From Streptomyces regalis (GTDB lineage Bacteria; Actinomycetota; Actinomycetes; Streptomycetales; Streptomycetaceae): 64,000 nucleotides of DNA. Each line of letters starts with the position of its first letter. Position 1 is the first letter of the stretch. Below are positions 51,101-60,395 of this stretch, piece by piece. The notes beneath the pieces were generated by a model that was given only the letters and a program-made list of their open reading frames with translations, made no database searches and was not told the DNA's origin. The translations under genes and the position numbers were made by a program. The DNA lies in the NCBI RefSeq assembly GCF_001509475.1, contig NZ_LLZG01000375.1, positions 62,001 through 126,000 of the forward strand, given 5' to 3'.

Positions 51101-54100
51101 GCGCGGGCGACGTCCGGGTGGGTGAGCAGTGCCGCCTCGACCTCGCCGAGCTCCACACGGTGGCCGCGGACCTTGACCTGGTCGTCGAGACGGCCGAGGA
51201 ACTCCAGTACGCCGTCAGCGGTTCGGCGGACCCGGTCTCCGCTGCGGTACCAGCGGCGACCGTCGCGTTCGACGAATGCCTCCGCGGTGAGCTGCGGCTC
51301 GCCGAGGTAACCGGGTGTCAGGCCCGTTCCGGCGATGAGCAGTTCACCGGGCTCTTCCGCCGCGCAGGGACGTCCGTCCTCGGTGACGACGGCCAGTTCG
51401 GTCCCGGCCACCGGCCGGCCGATGGGCAACTGCCGCACGTCGTCGGCCGGCCGGGTGTCGATGATGTGGCAGGTGGCGTTGATGGTGGCCTCGGTGGGCC
51501 CGTACAGGTTGGCGACCCTGTGCTCCGGTCCCCCGCAGGTGTCGAGCAGGTCGAACCAGCGGCGCACGTGGGCAGCGGGCAGTGCCTCGCCGCCGACGTG
51601 GACCCAGCGCAGCGCCGACAGGTCAGGGGGTGTTCCGTCGTGTCGCGCCCGTGCCTCGGCGGCGGTCAGCAGTCGCTCCCACAGGGTCGGCACCGAACTC
51701 CACACCGTGATCCGGTCGTTGACGATCCGGTCCAGGAGCGCTTCGGGGTCGCGCAGGAGGTCCCTGGTGAGGGTGTGGACGGTGGCGCCGGCCAGCAGCG
51801 GTGCCAGCAGCTGGCGTACGGAGGCGTCGAAACAGGCGGACGCCGTCTGCACGAGGTGGTCCCCGGGGCGGTAACCGAAGGTGGTCAGGGACCAGTCGAG
51901 GTAGTTGAGCATGGACCGGTGGGTGATCGGGACCGCCTTGGGGCGGCCCGTGGAACCCGAAGTGAAGATCACGTAGGCGATGGCGTCCGGGTCGGCGGGC
52001 GGCGCCTCGATCGGGGGCGGGGTGGCCGGGAGCGGAGTGGCCGGGGGCGTGTCATCGGCTGTGACCGGCGTGATGCCGTCCAGTGCGGCCACGGTTTCGC
52101 GCGTCGCGGCGTGGCAGACCACCGCGCCTACCCCGGTGCGTTTCAGCTGGTCCCGCAGCCGGGCCACTGGATGGGTCGCGTCCAGGGGCACCCAGCCGGC
52201 CCCCGCTCGAAGGATGCCCACCACGCCGAGGACGGTGTCCGCGCCCGGCTCGGTGAGGAGGCCGACCAGATCGCCGGGGCGTACGCCGGTCGCTCGCAGC
52301 CGGGCCGCCAGAGCGCTGGAGGCGGCGTCGAGTTCGGCGTAGGTGAGGGTGGTGCGGCCGGTGTCCACCGCGACGGCTCGCGGCGTCGCTCGGAACCGGG
52401 CGCACAGGCGGTCGACGATCCCCGCCGCGCTGCTCTCGTGCCGCTCGGCATGGGTCAACTGTCCAGCCGTAGCGCGTAGTTCTTTCACGTACTCCGCGGC
52501 GAGCCGCTCGACGGTCTCGGGCCGGAAGAGGTGAGCGGGGTGGTTCCAGGAGAAGCGGAGGGTCGCATCCGATTCCCAGCACAGCAGTCCGAGCCGGGTC
52601 GCGGCGGAGGCGGTGGCCGCCGCGGTCGGGGTCACGGTCACCGGCCAGTCGCTGCCGTGGCTCACAGGGAAGCGGGCGAAGCTGAACCCGGCCGGGGCGA
52701 CCGTGCGCGGGGCGGAGCCGGTGGCGGGCAGCAGCGCGGCGATGTCGGGGCTGCCGAGGGTGGCGTGGGACTCCGCCTCCTGCCAGATCCGCTGGAGCCG
52801 CCCGGCCAGTACGGTCACGGGTTCGGCCGGGTCGACGGTGGCGAACACCGGCAGGGTGTCGGCGAGCGGCCCCACGAGGCGGTCGATGCCGGGCAGGGGC
52901 GCCTCACGGCGGGCACGCGCCACGTTCACGGCGACGGCCCGCTGTCCGCTCCAGCGGGCGAGGCAGCGGCCGTATGCCGCGAGCAGCAGGTGGAAGAGGG
53001 TGACTTGGTGCCGGGCGGCCACCTCGCGCAGCGCCGCCGTGAGCGAGGCGTCGATGCCGGTCTGGTGGTGGGTGAGCGGCGGGGCGGGGAGCGCGTCCGG
53101 ATCGCCGTCGTACGGCAGCGCCGCAGCCGTGGCCGTGGCCGCCGTGGTGTGCTCGGCGATGCGGTCGCGCCAGTACTGCTGGTCCCGGGTGAAGGCCGGT
53201 GACTGGCGGGCTGCGGCGACGAGGGCGGCGTAGTCGGTGAACTCGGCGTCCGGGGGCGGGAGTTCGAGGGGGCTGCGGTCCTCCTTTCGGCCACCACCAT
53301 GCCCGGCGAGCGCGGTGTAGAGCGACCAGAGCTCCTCGCACAGGACCTTGAGGCTGAAGCCGTCCGCGGCGCTGTGGTGGACGACCAGCAGGAGGTGGGC
53401 GAGGTCTGCGTCCTGGCGGTCGCGGACCAGGATCGCGCGGGCCGGATCCTCGGTGGTCAGGTCGAACGGACGGTTGTACAGCCGCCGTTCGAGGTCCGGC
53501 AGCGGCGGCGCGGCGTCGTCCGGCTCGTGCACCTCGTACCAGCGGGGAGCGCGGTCGGTGGGGTCGGCCGGCACCGTGTACTGACGTGGCGGTGTGCCGT
53601 CCGTGGTGATGCGCAGGCGCAGCATGGGGTGGCGGTCGGCGAGGTGGGCCAGGGCGCGGCCGAGGAGGCCGGGGTCCAGGGGGCCGCGGATGGTCTGGCG
53701 TATGTAGCCGTAGGCGGTGACGCCCTCGTACAGCGCCTCGGTGGTGAGAAAGGCGAGTTGGAGCGGAGTGAGGGGGCGTGGGGTGAGTGGGCGCGGGGTG
53801 TCCTCCTGGCTGCCGGTCACGGCGGTGGGGGCATGGGGATGGCCGGTCGGCCTCTGTCCGCTGAGGTAGGTGGTCAGTTCGCCAACCGTGCGGTACTCGA
53901 AGAGCAGCGTGGCGGGCAGGGGCAGCCCGAGTTCCCTCTCCAGGCGGCGAGCGAGGTCGACGGCGGTCAGCGAGTCGAGCCCGAGGCCGAGGAACTGCTC
54001 GTCGTCGCCGATGCCCTCGGGGGCGCGGTGCAGTGACTCGGCCAGCAGTCGGCGTATCAGGGCGGTGACGCGAATCGGGTCGGTCACAACGCCGTCGTAG

Positions 54101-57100
54101 TCACCGTCGCCGCCCGGCAGGGTCCGGGGCGTGGGAGGCACGCTTGCGTCCGGGGCGCCCGGGACGTCCGGGCGGCCCGGACGGTCCGGAGCGGCGGCGA
54201 TCTGCGCGGGTGCGGAAGTCGACGAGGACGTCACCAGCAGGTGAGTGGCGTCGGTGGCAACGGCCGTCCGCAGCGCCGCGATTGCCGTCCGCGTGGTCAT
54301 GGTGCCGAGTCCGCGGGCACGCAGCCGCTGATGGTGAGCAGATGACCCGGCGGCCAGTCCCGCATCGGTGACAGGCCCGAACCCGATCGACTGCCAGGGC
54401 CGGCCCGCCGCGCGCTCGGCGGCGGCGAAGGCGTCCAGGAAGGCGTTGGCCGCCGCGTAGTCGCCGAGCGCGCCCGCCAGGCCGGGCAGCACCGAGGAGA
54501 CGGAGGAGAAGGCGATGCATATGGCCGGTTGCCGGCCGTGCCGGCGCAGCGCCTCGGCGAGCAGCACCGTGCCGCGCACCTTCGCGGCGAGCACCTGCTC
54601 GATCTCCCCGTCGGTCTTGGAGCGGAGGCTGCCGAGTCGGACCGTACCGGCGGCGTGGAACAGCCCGTCCAGCGGGGGCAGTTCGGCGAACAGGGCGTGG
54701 ACGGCGGCTTCGTCGGCGACGTCGGCCGCGTGGTACCGGGCCCGGGCGCCTTGGGCGCGGAGAGCGCTGAGCAGAGCATCGGGAGCGGTCTCGGAACGTC
54801 CGGTCAGGATCAGTTCACACGCGCCGCGTCCCGCCAGGTCCCGCGCGAGTGCGGAACCGAGCCCGCCGGCTCCCCCGGTGATCAGGTAGGTGCCGTCCGG
54901 CGGCAGGGCGCCGAACACCGTGGGGGCGTCCGTCACGTCGGCCGGTGCGCGGGATGGCGTACGGCTGAGTCTGCGGCCGGCGCGCCAGGCGACCGCGCCC
55001 TCCGCGCCCGGCTCGTGGGCCGAGCAGAGCTCCCGCTCCAGGGCGTCGACCCGGGCGTCGAGCGTGTCGAGGGAGGACAGGTCCACGCTGCGAGCAGCGA
55101 GCCCTGGGTGCTCCTCCGGGAGTGCGAGTGCGAAGCCGTGCAGGAGTGCCTGGGTCGGGCGCGCCTGTTCGGGTGAGGTGCCGGTGACGTACGCGTCCTC
55201 GGTGACCACCAGCAGGCGGGAACAGTCGGCGCGGAGCAGGTCGAGAACGGGGCGCAACGAGGTGATCGCGGCGCCCGTGGCCTGCCGGCCTCCGTCTCCG
55301 GCGCCCTCCTCACCTCCCAGCCACACCACGGTGTCCGCCGACGCCGCGCCCAGCCCGTGAGCCAGGTCTTCCCCGAGCACCGTCGTTCCACGGCGGCCGG
55401 CGAGCCGCTCGGCCAGGGCCCGGCCAAGCGCCTGATCACCGCCGATGAGCCGCACGACGCGGGGTCCGGCCGCAGGAGTGAGCGGTGTGTCCCTCCAGTC
55501 GAGGCGGCGCACCACGGGCGCCGCGCCGGGCTTGCGCGGCCAGTAGCGGGTGCGCTGGAACGGATACGTCGGTACCGGCACCCTCGGACGCCCGGCGGCC
55601 CGGGTCGTCCGATCCGCAGCCCTCCGATCCGCAGCCGTCCGGTCCAGGGCTGTTCCGCGTGTCCACAGTCGGCCCACCGTCTCCAGCAGCGCCCGCGCCT
55701 CCGAGGAATCCGCCTCACTGCCCGGGCCCGCGGGAAGGCCGGTCGTCAACACCGCCACGTCCACGGCGTCTTGCGTGCTCGCCACCGCGCGGACCGCCCC
55801 GCCAAGGGTGTTCCCCGGGCCGAGTTCGACGAAGGTGTCGTACCCCTCCTCCACGAGCCGTGCCACAGCCGCCCCGAACCGCACTGGCTCGACGGCATGC
55901 CCCTGCCAGTAGGCAGGCGTGAGACCGGGTCGCCACTCGCCGGTGACCGTGCTCAGCATCGGTACGGCAGCCGGTTTGACCGTCAGCGCCTTGGCGGCCT
56001 CCCGCAGCGGATCGAGGACGGGCTCCAGCAGCGGGGAGTGGAAGGCGTGGGAGACACGGAGCCTGCGCGTGGCCACGCCCCGTCCCGTCAGCTCGGCGAG
56101 GGCTCGCTCGACGGCCTCCTCGGCACCCGAAATCACCACCTGCCCGGGCCCGTTGACGGCGGCCACGCCCAGCGAGCCGCCCGATGCGGCGACGAGCCCG
56201 GCGACGGTGTCCTCGTCGCCCCTGACGGCGGCCATGGCTCCGGGGAGGGCCAGTTCGCCCACCAGGCGGCCGCGCTCCCCGGCGAACCCGACCGCCTCGG
56301 CGAGGCTCAGCGCACCGGCGACGCACGCGGCTGCGATCTCGCCCACGCTGTGTCCGGCGACCGCGTCCGCGGACAGGCCCCACTCCTCCAGTTGCCGGGC
56401 CAGACCCACACCGAACGCGACGAGCAGCGGCTGGGCCACCTCCGTCCTGGCCAACTCCTCGGGATCCGTACCGGGATCGAGGCACCACTCGGCCAGCGAG
56501 CGCCCGAGTACGGGTCCCGTCAGTGAGGAGGCCTCGTCCAGGACCTCCCGGAACACCGGGGCCGACCGGTACAGCGCACGCCCTTGGCCGGGCCGCTGTG
56601 CTCCCTGGCCCGGCAGCAGGAACACCGTCCGCGGACGCGAGGACCGGGCGACCGTGAAGTCCGCCGTGCGGGCGGCCTCGAGCCGGTCCGCGAGATCGCC
56701 GTCGGCGACCACGGCGAGGCGACAGGGACCGTCGTCGCGCGCGGTGTTGACCGTGGCGCAGATGTCGGCCTCGGGCAGGTCGGGGTGTGCCCGCACATGG
56801 GCAGCCAGGTCGGCGGCGGATGCCCGCAGGGCGTCGGCGCTGCGGGCCGACAGTGTGAGCAGGTGCGGGCCGCCCGCGACGGGACTCGCGGACGCCGTGC
56901 GTCCGGGTGCCTCCTCCAGGACGGCGTGCGCGTTGGTGCCGCCGAAGCCGAAGGCATTGACGCCCGCGATCAGGGGCCCGGGGGCCCGCCATTCCCGCTG
57001 CTCGGTGACGAGTTCGAAGCCGGGGGCGACGCGTTGCAGATACGGCGCGGGCGGGGTGGTGTTCGGGGCGGGCGGGACCTGGCGGTGCTGGAGTGCCAGG

Positions 57101-60100
57101 ACGGTCTTGACCAGGCCTGGCATGCCGGCGGCGTTGAGGAGGTGTCCGATGTTCGCCTTGACCGAGCCGAGCAGGCGCGGGAGCCCGTCCGTGCGGGGCG
57201 GGAAGGCGTGCCCTAGCGACTGCGCCTCGACCGGGTCCCCGACCGGGGTGCCGGTCCCGTGCGCCTCCACGTACGACACCGCTTCGGGGTCGATGCCGCA
57301 CGCGCCGTATGCCTGGGTGATGACCTCGCGCTGGGTGCGCGGGTTGGGGGCGAGGAGGCTGAGGGAGCGGCCGTCGTTGTTGACGGCCGTGCCGCGGACC
57401 AGGGCGAGTACCGGGTCACCGTCGCGCAGCGCGTCGTCCAGGCGTGCAAGGACTAGGGTCGCTCCGCCCTCTCCCGGCACGATTCCGTCGGCGGCGGCAC
57501 CGAAGGGGCGGCTGCCGCCCGTAGGGGAGAGTGCGCCCGCGTGTGCCAGCAGCCGGTGGCCGGTCGGGGTGAGGGCGAGCTGGACGCCGCCGACCACGGC
57601 GACATCGCACTCGCCGCTGAGCAGGCTGCGCCGCGCCAAGTGGAGCGCCACGAGCGCGGAGGAGCAGGCCGTGTCCACCGCGAGGGCGGGGCCGTCGAGG
57701 TCGAGTGCCTGGGAGAGGCGGGCGGCGATCAGGTTGGGCAGGTTGCCGGTGAGCGCGCCGGGGTGGGCGGCGAGGTCGCCGTCCGTGGCGGCGGCCAGGA
57801 TCTCGCGGTATCCGCTGTCGCCGACGGCGGCGAACACGCCGATCCTGCGGCCGGTCCGTCGCGGCCCCGCGTACCCGGCGCGCTCCAGGGCTTCGTGGGC
57901 CAGCTCCAGGAAGATCCGGGCCTGGGGGTCGGTCGCGCGGGCCTCGTCGTCGTCCATGCCGAAGCAGGCGGCGTCGAATTCGGCGGGGTCGGGGAGGAAG
58001 GACCCGATGAGGCCGGGGGCGCCCGGTGCGCTCATCCGGCCCACGGAGCCCTCGGAGACCTGCGAGCCCTCCGAGCCGGCCAGGCCCTCCCAGCCGTGCC
58101 CGCCTTCCCAGCCCTTCCAGCGGCCCTCGGGTACGGCTGTCACCGTGTCGCGGCCGGACACGAGCAACTCCCAGAAGGCCTCGGGCGTTTCAGCACCGGG
58201 GAACCGGCACGCCATGCCGAGCACCGCCACGGGCCCCCGCTCCCCCGCACCGTCGGCGGACGACAGCGGCACGTGTCCGGCATCCGCGCTCGGCCCGGCG
58301 TCGACAGCTGCCCCTCCGTCAATTTGCATGTCAGGGCTGGCGAGCAGGGCAAGAACATGCCCGGCCAGCGCGGCGACCGTGTCGTGGTCGCGCAGCACGC
58401 GCGGCTCCACCGTGACGGAGAAGGCGTCCTCGATCCCCGCGAGCACCGCCATCGCCTTCAGCGAGGAACCCCCGAGGGCGAAGAACCGGACGTCACGGTC
58501 GATGTGCGCCGACGGGACGTCCAGCGTCCGTGCCCAGATTCCCCGGACCACGTCCTCGACGTCCCGCCGCGAACGCGGCACGGGCCCCTGCGGACCGTGC
58601 TCTTCCTGCCGGGCGGGCGAGCCCTCGGCCCGCGCGGCCGACAACCGCTCCTCGACCGCCGTATAGGACCCTGCCTCGAACCGCGCGCGCATCAGACCGC
58701 GCCGCAGCTTGCCGCTCGTCGTGCGGGGAAACGCCCCGGGCGGCAGGGGCAGCACCCGTACGTCGTCGTGGCCCAGCGCCTCCCGGACCCGGGCCGCCGC
58801 CGCGTCGAGCACCGGAAGGGCCGCGGCCAGAGCGGGCCGCGCCCACTGCACGAACACCACCACCCGATCGGCTCCGGTGCCGGGATCGGTGGAGCCGAGC
58901 GCCGCCACCGTTCCGCCGGGCAGTCCCGGGGTCGCGGCGACCGTCTCTTCGAGGTCCGGTGCGTGGAAGGTACGGCCGCCGACGAAGACGACGTCCTTGT
59001 GCCGGCCGGTGACGCACAGCCGGCCCTCGGTCAGGAAGCCGAGGTCGCCGGTGCGCAGCCAGTCACCGCAGAACGCGGCCGTGCTCGCCTCGGGGGCGCG
59101 ATGGTAGCCGCGTGCGACCTGAGGACCGCGCACCTCGATGTGACCGACGCGCCGGTCGTCGAGCGGTGTGCCGGAATCGTCGGTGACCCGGAGTTCGCAG
59201 TCCGGGACGGGACGGCCCAGGTTCATCAACTCGACGGCGTCCGGGCCGGGTTCCACGGGGACGGCCCGGCCACGGCTGAGCGCCTTCCGGTCCAGTCGCA
59301 GGGGCTCGGCGATCTCCCCGAGCGGGGGCACGGTCACGGCGAGCGTGGCCTCGGCCAGTCCGTACACGGGAAGCATCGCCCTGGCGTCCAGCCCCGCCGC
59401 ACCCGCCCGGGCGGTGAACTCCCGCCACACGCGCGGTGCGATCGGCTCGGCTCCCACGAGCATCAGGCGTACGGAGCTCAGGTCCAGGCCCGTCCAGGTG
59501 CTGTCCGGCACCCGCCGCGCCGCCAGCGCGAGCGCGAAGTTCGCCGCCGACAGCAGGGTGGCCCGGTGCCGCGCCACCGCCTCCAGCCAGCGGGCCGGGC
59601 GCTTGGCGAAGGTCAGCGGTTCCAGTCGCACCTGCTTCAGGCGTGCCGCCATGGGGACGAGATGGGTGCCTATCAGGCCCATGTCGTGGAAGTACGGCAT
59701 CCAGGTCGCCACCACGTCGTCCGACGTGATCGCCATGGCCGCGCGGATCTGCCGGAGGTTGGCGAGCACGGCCTGGTGGGTGAGTTCGACGCCCTTCGGG
59801 GTGCCGGTGCTGCCGGAGGAGAACTGCAGGAACGCGAGGTCCTGCAGGTCGCGGCGGGGCAGCGAGCGAGGCGGGCGGGACTCGCGCAGCGCATCCAGCC
59901 GCAGGGCGCGCACGGGGCCCGGGATCTCGGCGAGCAGGGCTTCGGTGGCGGCGTCCACCACGACGGTGGGCCTGCCGAGGAACTCCCACACCGGTCCCAC
60001 CCGACGCACCTCCGGGGCGAGCGGCACAGGGACGAGCCCCGCCGCCAGCGCTCCCCAGAACATCGGCTGGAAGTCCTCGCCGAGATCCGCGACGAGCGGA

Positions 60101-60300
60101 ACGGGGGTGCCGGGCTCCAGTCCCGCCGAGCGCAGGCCCCCGGCCACGCGCAGTGCGTCGTCGTGGAGTTCGGCGAAGGTGACGGCGCGTTCGCTGCCGT
60201 CGCCACGGACATGGACGACGACCTGACCGGGGGCCTCCTCGGCGGCGTGCCGCAGGAGGTCGAGGAGCGTGACGGCGGTGCGGCGCCCGGGAGTCGACAT
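48061..60300 (-). CDS. Hybrid FAAL-ACP-KS-AT-KR-ACP-C-A-PCP-C synthase ending in an acyl-ACP-reductase-like domain
   Basis: A 4079-aa megasynthase. By residue: FAAL 1-555 (SGSTGTPKG, WMPYFHDMGLIG, YGLAEATL); ACP (Ser612); KS 688-1110 (Cys879, His1014); AT 1225-1515 (Ser1318, HAFH 1418-1421, malonyl type); KR 1800-1995 (TGGAGGLG 1808-1815, Ser1935, Tyr1948; no LDD motif); ACP (Ser2110); C 2170-2610 (HHSAADG 2308-2314); A 2628-3130 (pocket from Asp2825; core lysine 3124); PCP (Ser3182); second C 3243-3665 (HHLIGDG 3371-3377); terminal reductase-like domain 3686-4055. The last part has TTGH (3806-3809), a Rossmann motif VVGCGSIG (3838-3845) and SCRLES with Cys3998, matching in order the landmarks of cyanobacterial long-chain acyl-ACP reductase. 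No thioesterase is present. The expected route: fatty acid activation, one malonyl extension to a beta-hydroxy acid, coupling to one amino acid, then reductive release. A GGAAGG ribosome site precedes the ATG. Confidence 0.92.
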   Translation of the reverse strand: MSTPGRRTAVTLLDLLRHAAEEAPGQVVVHVRGDGSERAVTFAELHDDALRVAGGLRSAGLEPGTPVPLVADLGEDFQPMFWGALAAGLVPVPLAPEVRRVGPVWEFLGRPTVVVDAATEALLAEIPGPVRALRLDALRESRPPRSLPRRDLQDLAFLQFSSGSTGTPKGVELTHQAVLANLRQIRAAMAITSDDVVATWMPYFHDMGLIGTHLVPMAARLKQVRLEPLTFAKRPARWLEAVARHRATLLSAANFALALAARRVPDSTWTGLDLSSVRLMLVGAEPIAPRVWREFTARAGAAGLDARAMLPVYGLAEATLAVTVPPLGEIAEPLRLDRKALSRGRAVPVEPGPDAVELMNLGRPVPDCELRVTDDSGTPLDDRRVGHIEVRGPQVARGYHRAPEASTAAFCGDWLRTGDLGFLTEGRLCVTGRHKDVVFVGGRTFHAPDLEETVAATPGLPGGTVAALGSTDPGTGADRVVVFVQWARPALAAALPVLDAAAARVREALGHDDVRVLPLPPGAFPRTTSGKLRRGLMRARFEAGSYTAVEERLSAARAEGSPARQEEHGPQGPVPRSRRDVEDVVRGIWARTLDVPSAHIDRDVRFFALGGSSLKAMAVLAGIEDAFSVTVEPRVLRDHDTVAALAGHVLALLASPDMQIDGGAAVDAGPSADAGHVPLSSADGAGERGPVAVLGMACRFPGAETPEAFWELLVSGRDTVTAVPEGRWKGWEGGHGWEGLAGSEGSQVSEGSVGRMSAPGAPGLIGSFLPDPAEFDAACFGMDDDEARATDPQARIFLELAHEALERAGYAGPRRTGRRIGVFAAVGDSGYREILAAATDGDLAAHPGALTGNLPNLIAARLSQALDLDGPALAVDTACSSALVALHLARRSLLSGECDVAVVGGVQLALTPTGHRLLAHAGALSPTGGSRPFGAAADGIVPGEGGATLVLARLDDALRDGDPVLALVRGTAVNNDGRSLSLLAPNPRTQREVITQAYGACGIDPEAVSYVEAHGTGTPVGDPVEAQSLGHAFPPRTDGLPRLLGSVKANIGHLLNAAGMPGLVKTVLALQHRQVPPAPNTTPPAPYLQRVAPGFELVTEQREWRAPGPLIAGVNAFGFGGTNAHAVLEEAPGRTASASPVAGGPHLLTLSARSADALRASAADLAAHVRAHPDLPEADICATVNTARDDGPCRLAVVADGDLADRLEAARTADFTVARSSRPRTVFLLPGQGAQRPGQGRALYRSAPVFREVLDEASSLTGPVLGRSLAEWCLDPGTDPEELARTEVAQPLLVAFGVGLARQLEEWGLSADAVAGHSVGEIAAACVAGALSLAEAVGFAGERGRLVGELALPGAMAAVRGDEDTVAGLVAASGGSLGVAAVNGPGQVVISGAEEAVERALAELTGRGVATRRLRVSHAFHSPLLEPVLDPLREAAKALTVKPAAVPMLSTVTGEWRPGLTPAYWQGHAVEPVRFGAAVARLVEEGYDTFVELGPGNTLGGAVRAVASTQDAVDVAVLTTGLPAGPGSEADSSEARALLETVGRLWTRGTALDRTAADRRAADRTTRAAGRPRVPVPTYPFQRTRYWPRKPGAAPVVRRLDWRDTPLTPAAGPRVVRLIGGDQALGRALAERLAGRRGTTVLGEDLAHGLGAASADTVVWLGGEEGAGDGGRQATGAAITSLRPVLDLLRADCSRLLVVTEDAYVTGTSPEQARPTQALLHGFALALPEEHPGLAARSVDLSSLDTLDARVDALERELCSAHEPGAEGAVAWRAGRRLSRTPSRAPADVTDAPTVFGALPPDGTYLITGGAGGLGSALARDLAGRGACELILTGRSETAPDALLSALRAQGARARYHAADVADEAAVHALFAELPPLDGLFHAAGTVRLGSLRSKTDGEIEQVLAAKVRGTVLLAEALRRHGRQPAICIAFSSVSSVLPGLAGALGDYAAANAFLDAFAAAERAAGRPWQSIGFGPVTDAGLAAGSSAHHQRLRARGLGTMTTRTAIAALRTAVATDATHLLVTSSSTSAPAQIAAAPDRPGRPDVPGAPDASVPPTPRTLPGGDGDYDGVVTDPIRVTALIRRLLAESLHRAPEGIGDDEQFLGLGLDSLTAVDLARRLERELGLPLPATLLFEYRTVGELTTYLSGQRPTGHPHAPTAVTGSQEDTPRPLTPRPLTPLQLAFLTTEALYEGVTAYGYIRQTIRGPLDPGLLGRALAHLADRHPMLRLRITTDGTPPRQYTVPADPTDRAPRWYEVHEPDDAAPPLPDLERRLYNRPFDLTTEDPARAILVRDRQDADLAHLLLVVHHSAADGFSLKVLCEELWSLYTALAGHGGGRKEDRSPLELPPPDAEFTDYAALVAAARQSPAFTRDQQYWRDRIAEHTTAATATAAALPYDGDPDALPAPPLTHHQTGIDASLTAALREVAARHQVTLFHLLLAAYGRCLARWSGQRAVAVNVARARREAPLPGIDRLVGPLADTLPVFATVDPAEPVTVLAGRLQRIWQEAESHATLGSPDIAALLPATGSAPRTVAPAGFSFARFPVSHGSDWPVTVTPTAAATASAATRLGLLCWESDATLRFSWNHPAHLFRPETVERLAAEYVKELRATAGQLTHAERHESSAAGIVDRLCARFRATPRAVAVDTGRTTLTYAELDAASSALAARLRATGVRPGDLVGLLTEPGADTVLGVVGILRAGAGWVPLDATHPVARLRDQLKRTGVGAVVCHAATRETVAALDGITPVTADDTPPATPLPATPPPIEAPPADPDAIAYVIFTSGSTGRPKAVPITHRSMLNYLDWSLTTFGYRPGDHLVQTASACFDASVRQLLAPLLAGATVHTLTRDLLRDPEALLDRIVNDRITVWSSVPTLWERLLTAAEARARHDGTPPDLSALRWVHVGGEALPAAHVRRWFDLLDTCGGPEHRVANLYGPTEATINATCHIIDTRPADDVRQLPIGRPVAGTELAVVTEDGRPCAAEEPGELLIAGTGLTPGYLGEPQLTAEAFVERDGRRWYRSGDRVRRTADGVLEFLGRLDDQVKVRGHRVELGEVEAALLTHPDVARAAVLLVDGRLVAYVEPRPGSDEPDARAVRAFLSGVLPPYMLPGRVRPIPAMPLTGTGKIDRNLLTRASEASRPATSEPGTPPATATEHTLARIWSTLLDVPDVSREDDFFELGGDSIMVLELFARLRKELPTVPRPTTVYTHRTLSALASALDTADTGAKGPAPDPTPEAATGQPAGPYPLTPSQRGFLLAETINPGAGSGWLARFRLGGALRHDVFQRAVDVLVARHPMLRTVFPAGARPPVQQELPDSLRLPVETETLAHPDLLEQRIAEETRRRLEPWAWPLLRLRLLTVAPGEHVLLVHAHHLIGDGYSAALLTRELLTAYDRLDRGLPPGLPPLESTLREHVAQSAARPRAQGPEAEEYRARLRGPYTPPVLRRRAADDAEVQPAFHATGFTLDAATTQGLRRLARAAHRTLYAPLLTAYYRALAELTGRRDLLLGLAVTGREESTVDAHRVFGPFAEAVALRPALPDGHGQDQPPLFGEDLRQLAAEAELARAEGPSEVRTAAGLPRHAQFFFTFLDFTSLGSEVAGGLTLHADESDTALAPPPLGTDVFLAVRPVANGEGLRVTVRASAAALTAREVAGFTEEMRRQLQDALSEPGPNPAPRPARSSSRRRPRLDAALVGYLPAPDHLAALAGLPHDSPGLGREEIRALLFPDGRARLLEETRTPLGNSGFVALPLFADELAPAADLGARTARAVEHAASLGARCVSLAGMIPSLTGYGYDVLRETKTSAAITTGHASTTVAVAKTVHSALAATGRRLDDLSLAVVGCGSIGTSSLRLLLATAPRPPARLLLCDLPGSTARLERLAADLSSERPAMPVQIVESGRTLPAAVYDADVIVTAVSGATALLDVDRLRPGTIVVDDSFPHCFDTARALDRMRRDQDVLVVGGGLLALDSTQTQLSEDLPSAASAGFAMRPGIPGTLASCRLESLLHAHRRDSGRDPSDLPLIHGLVDLPRALAHWDAAEAAGVRPAPLHLLDRVIAEGRGLPLTPSSATRATDPAEPRHR

Positions 60301-60395
60301 GCGTTTCCTTCCTCATCGCACGGGGTCAGCGCCCGCCTGCGGACGCGCCGTGCCGCGCCGTGCCGGAGTCAGGTACCGGGCTGGAGCGTTGTCGA

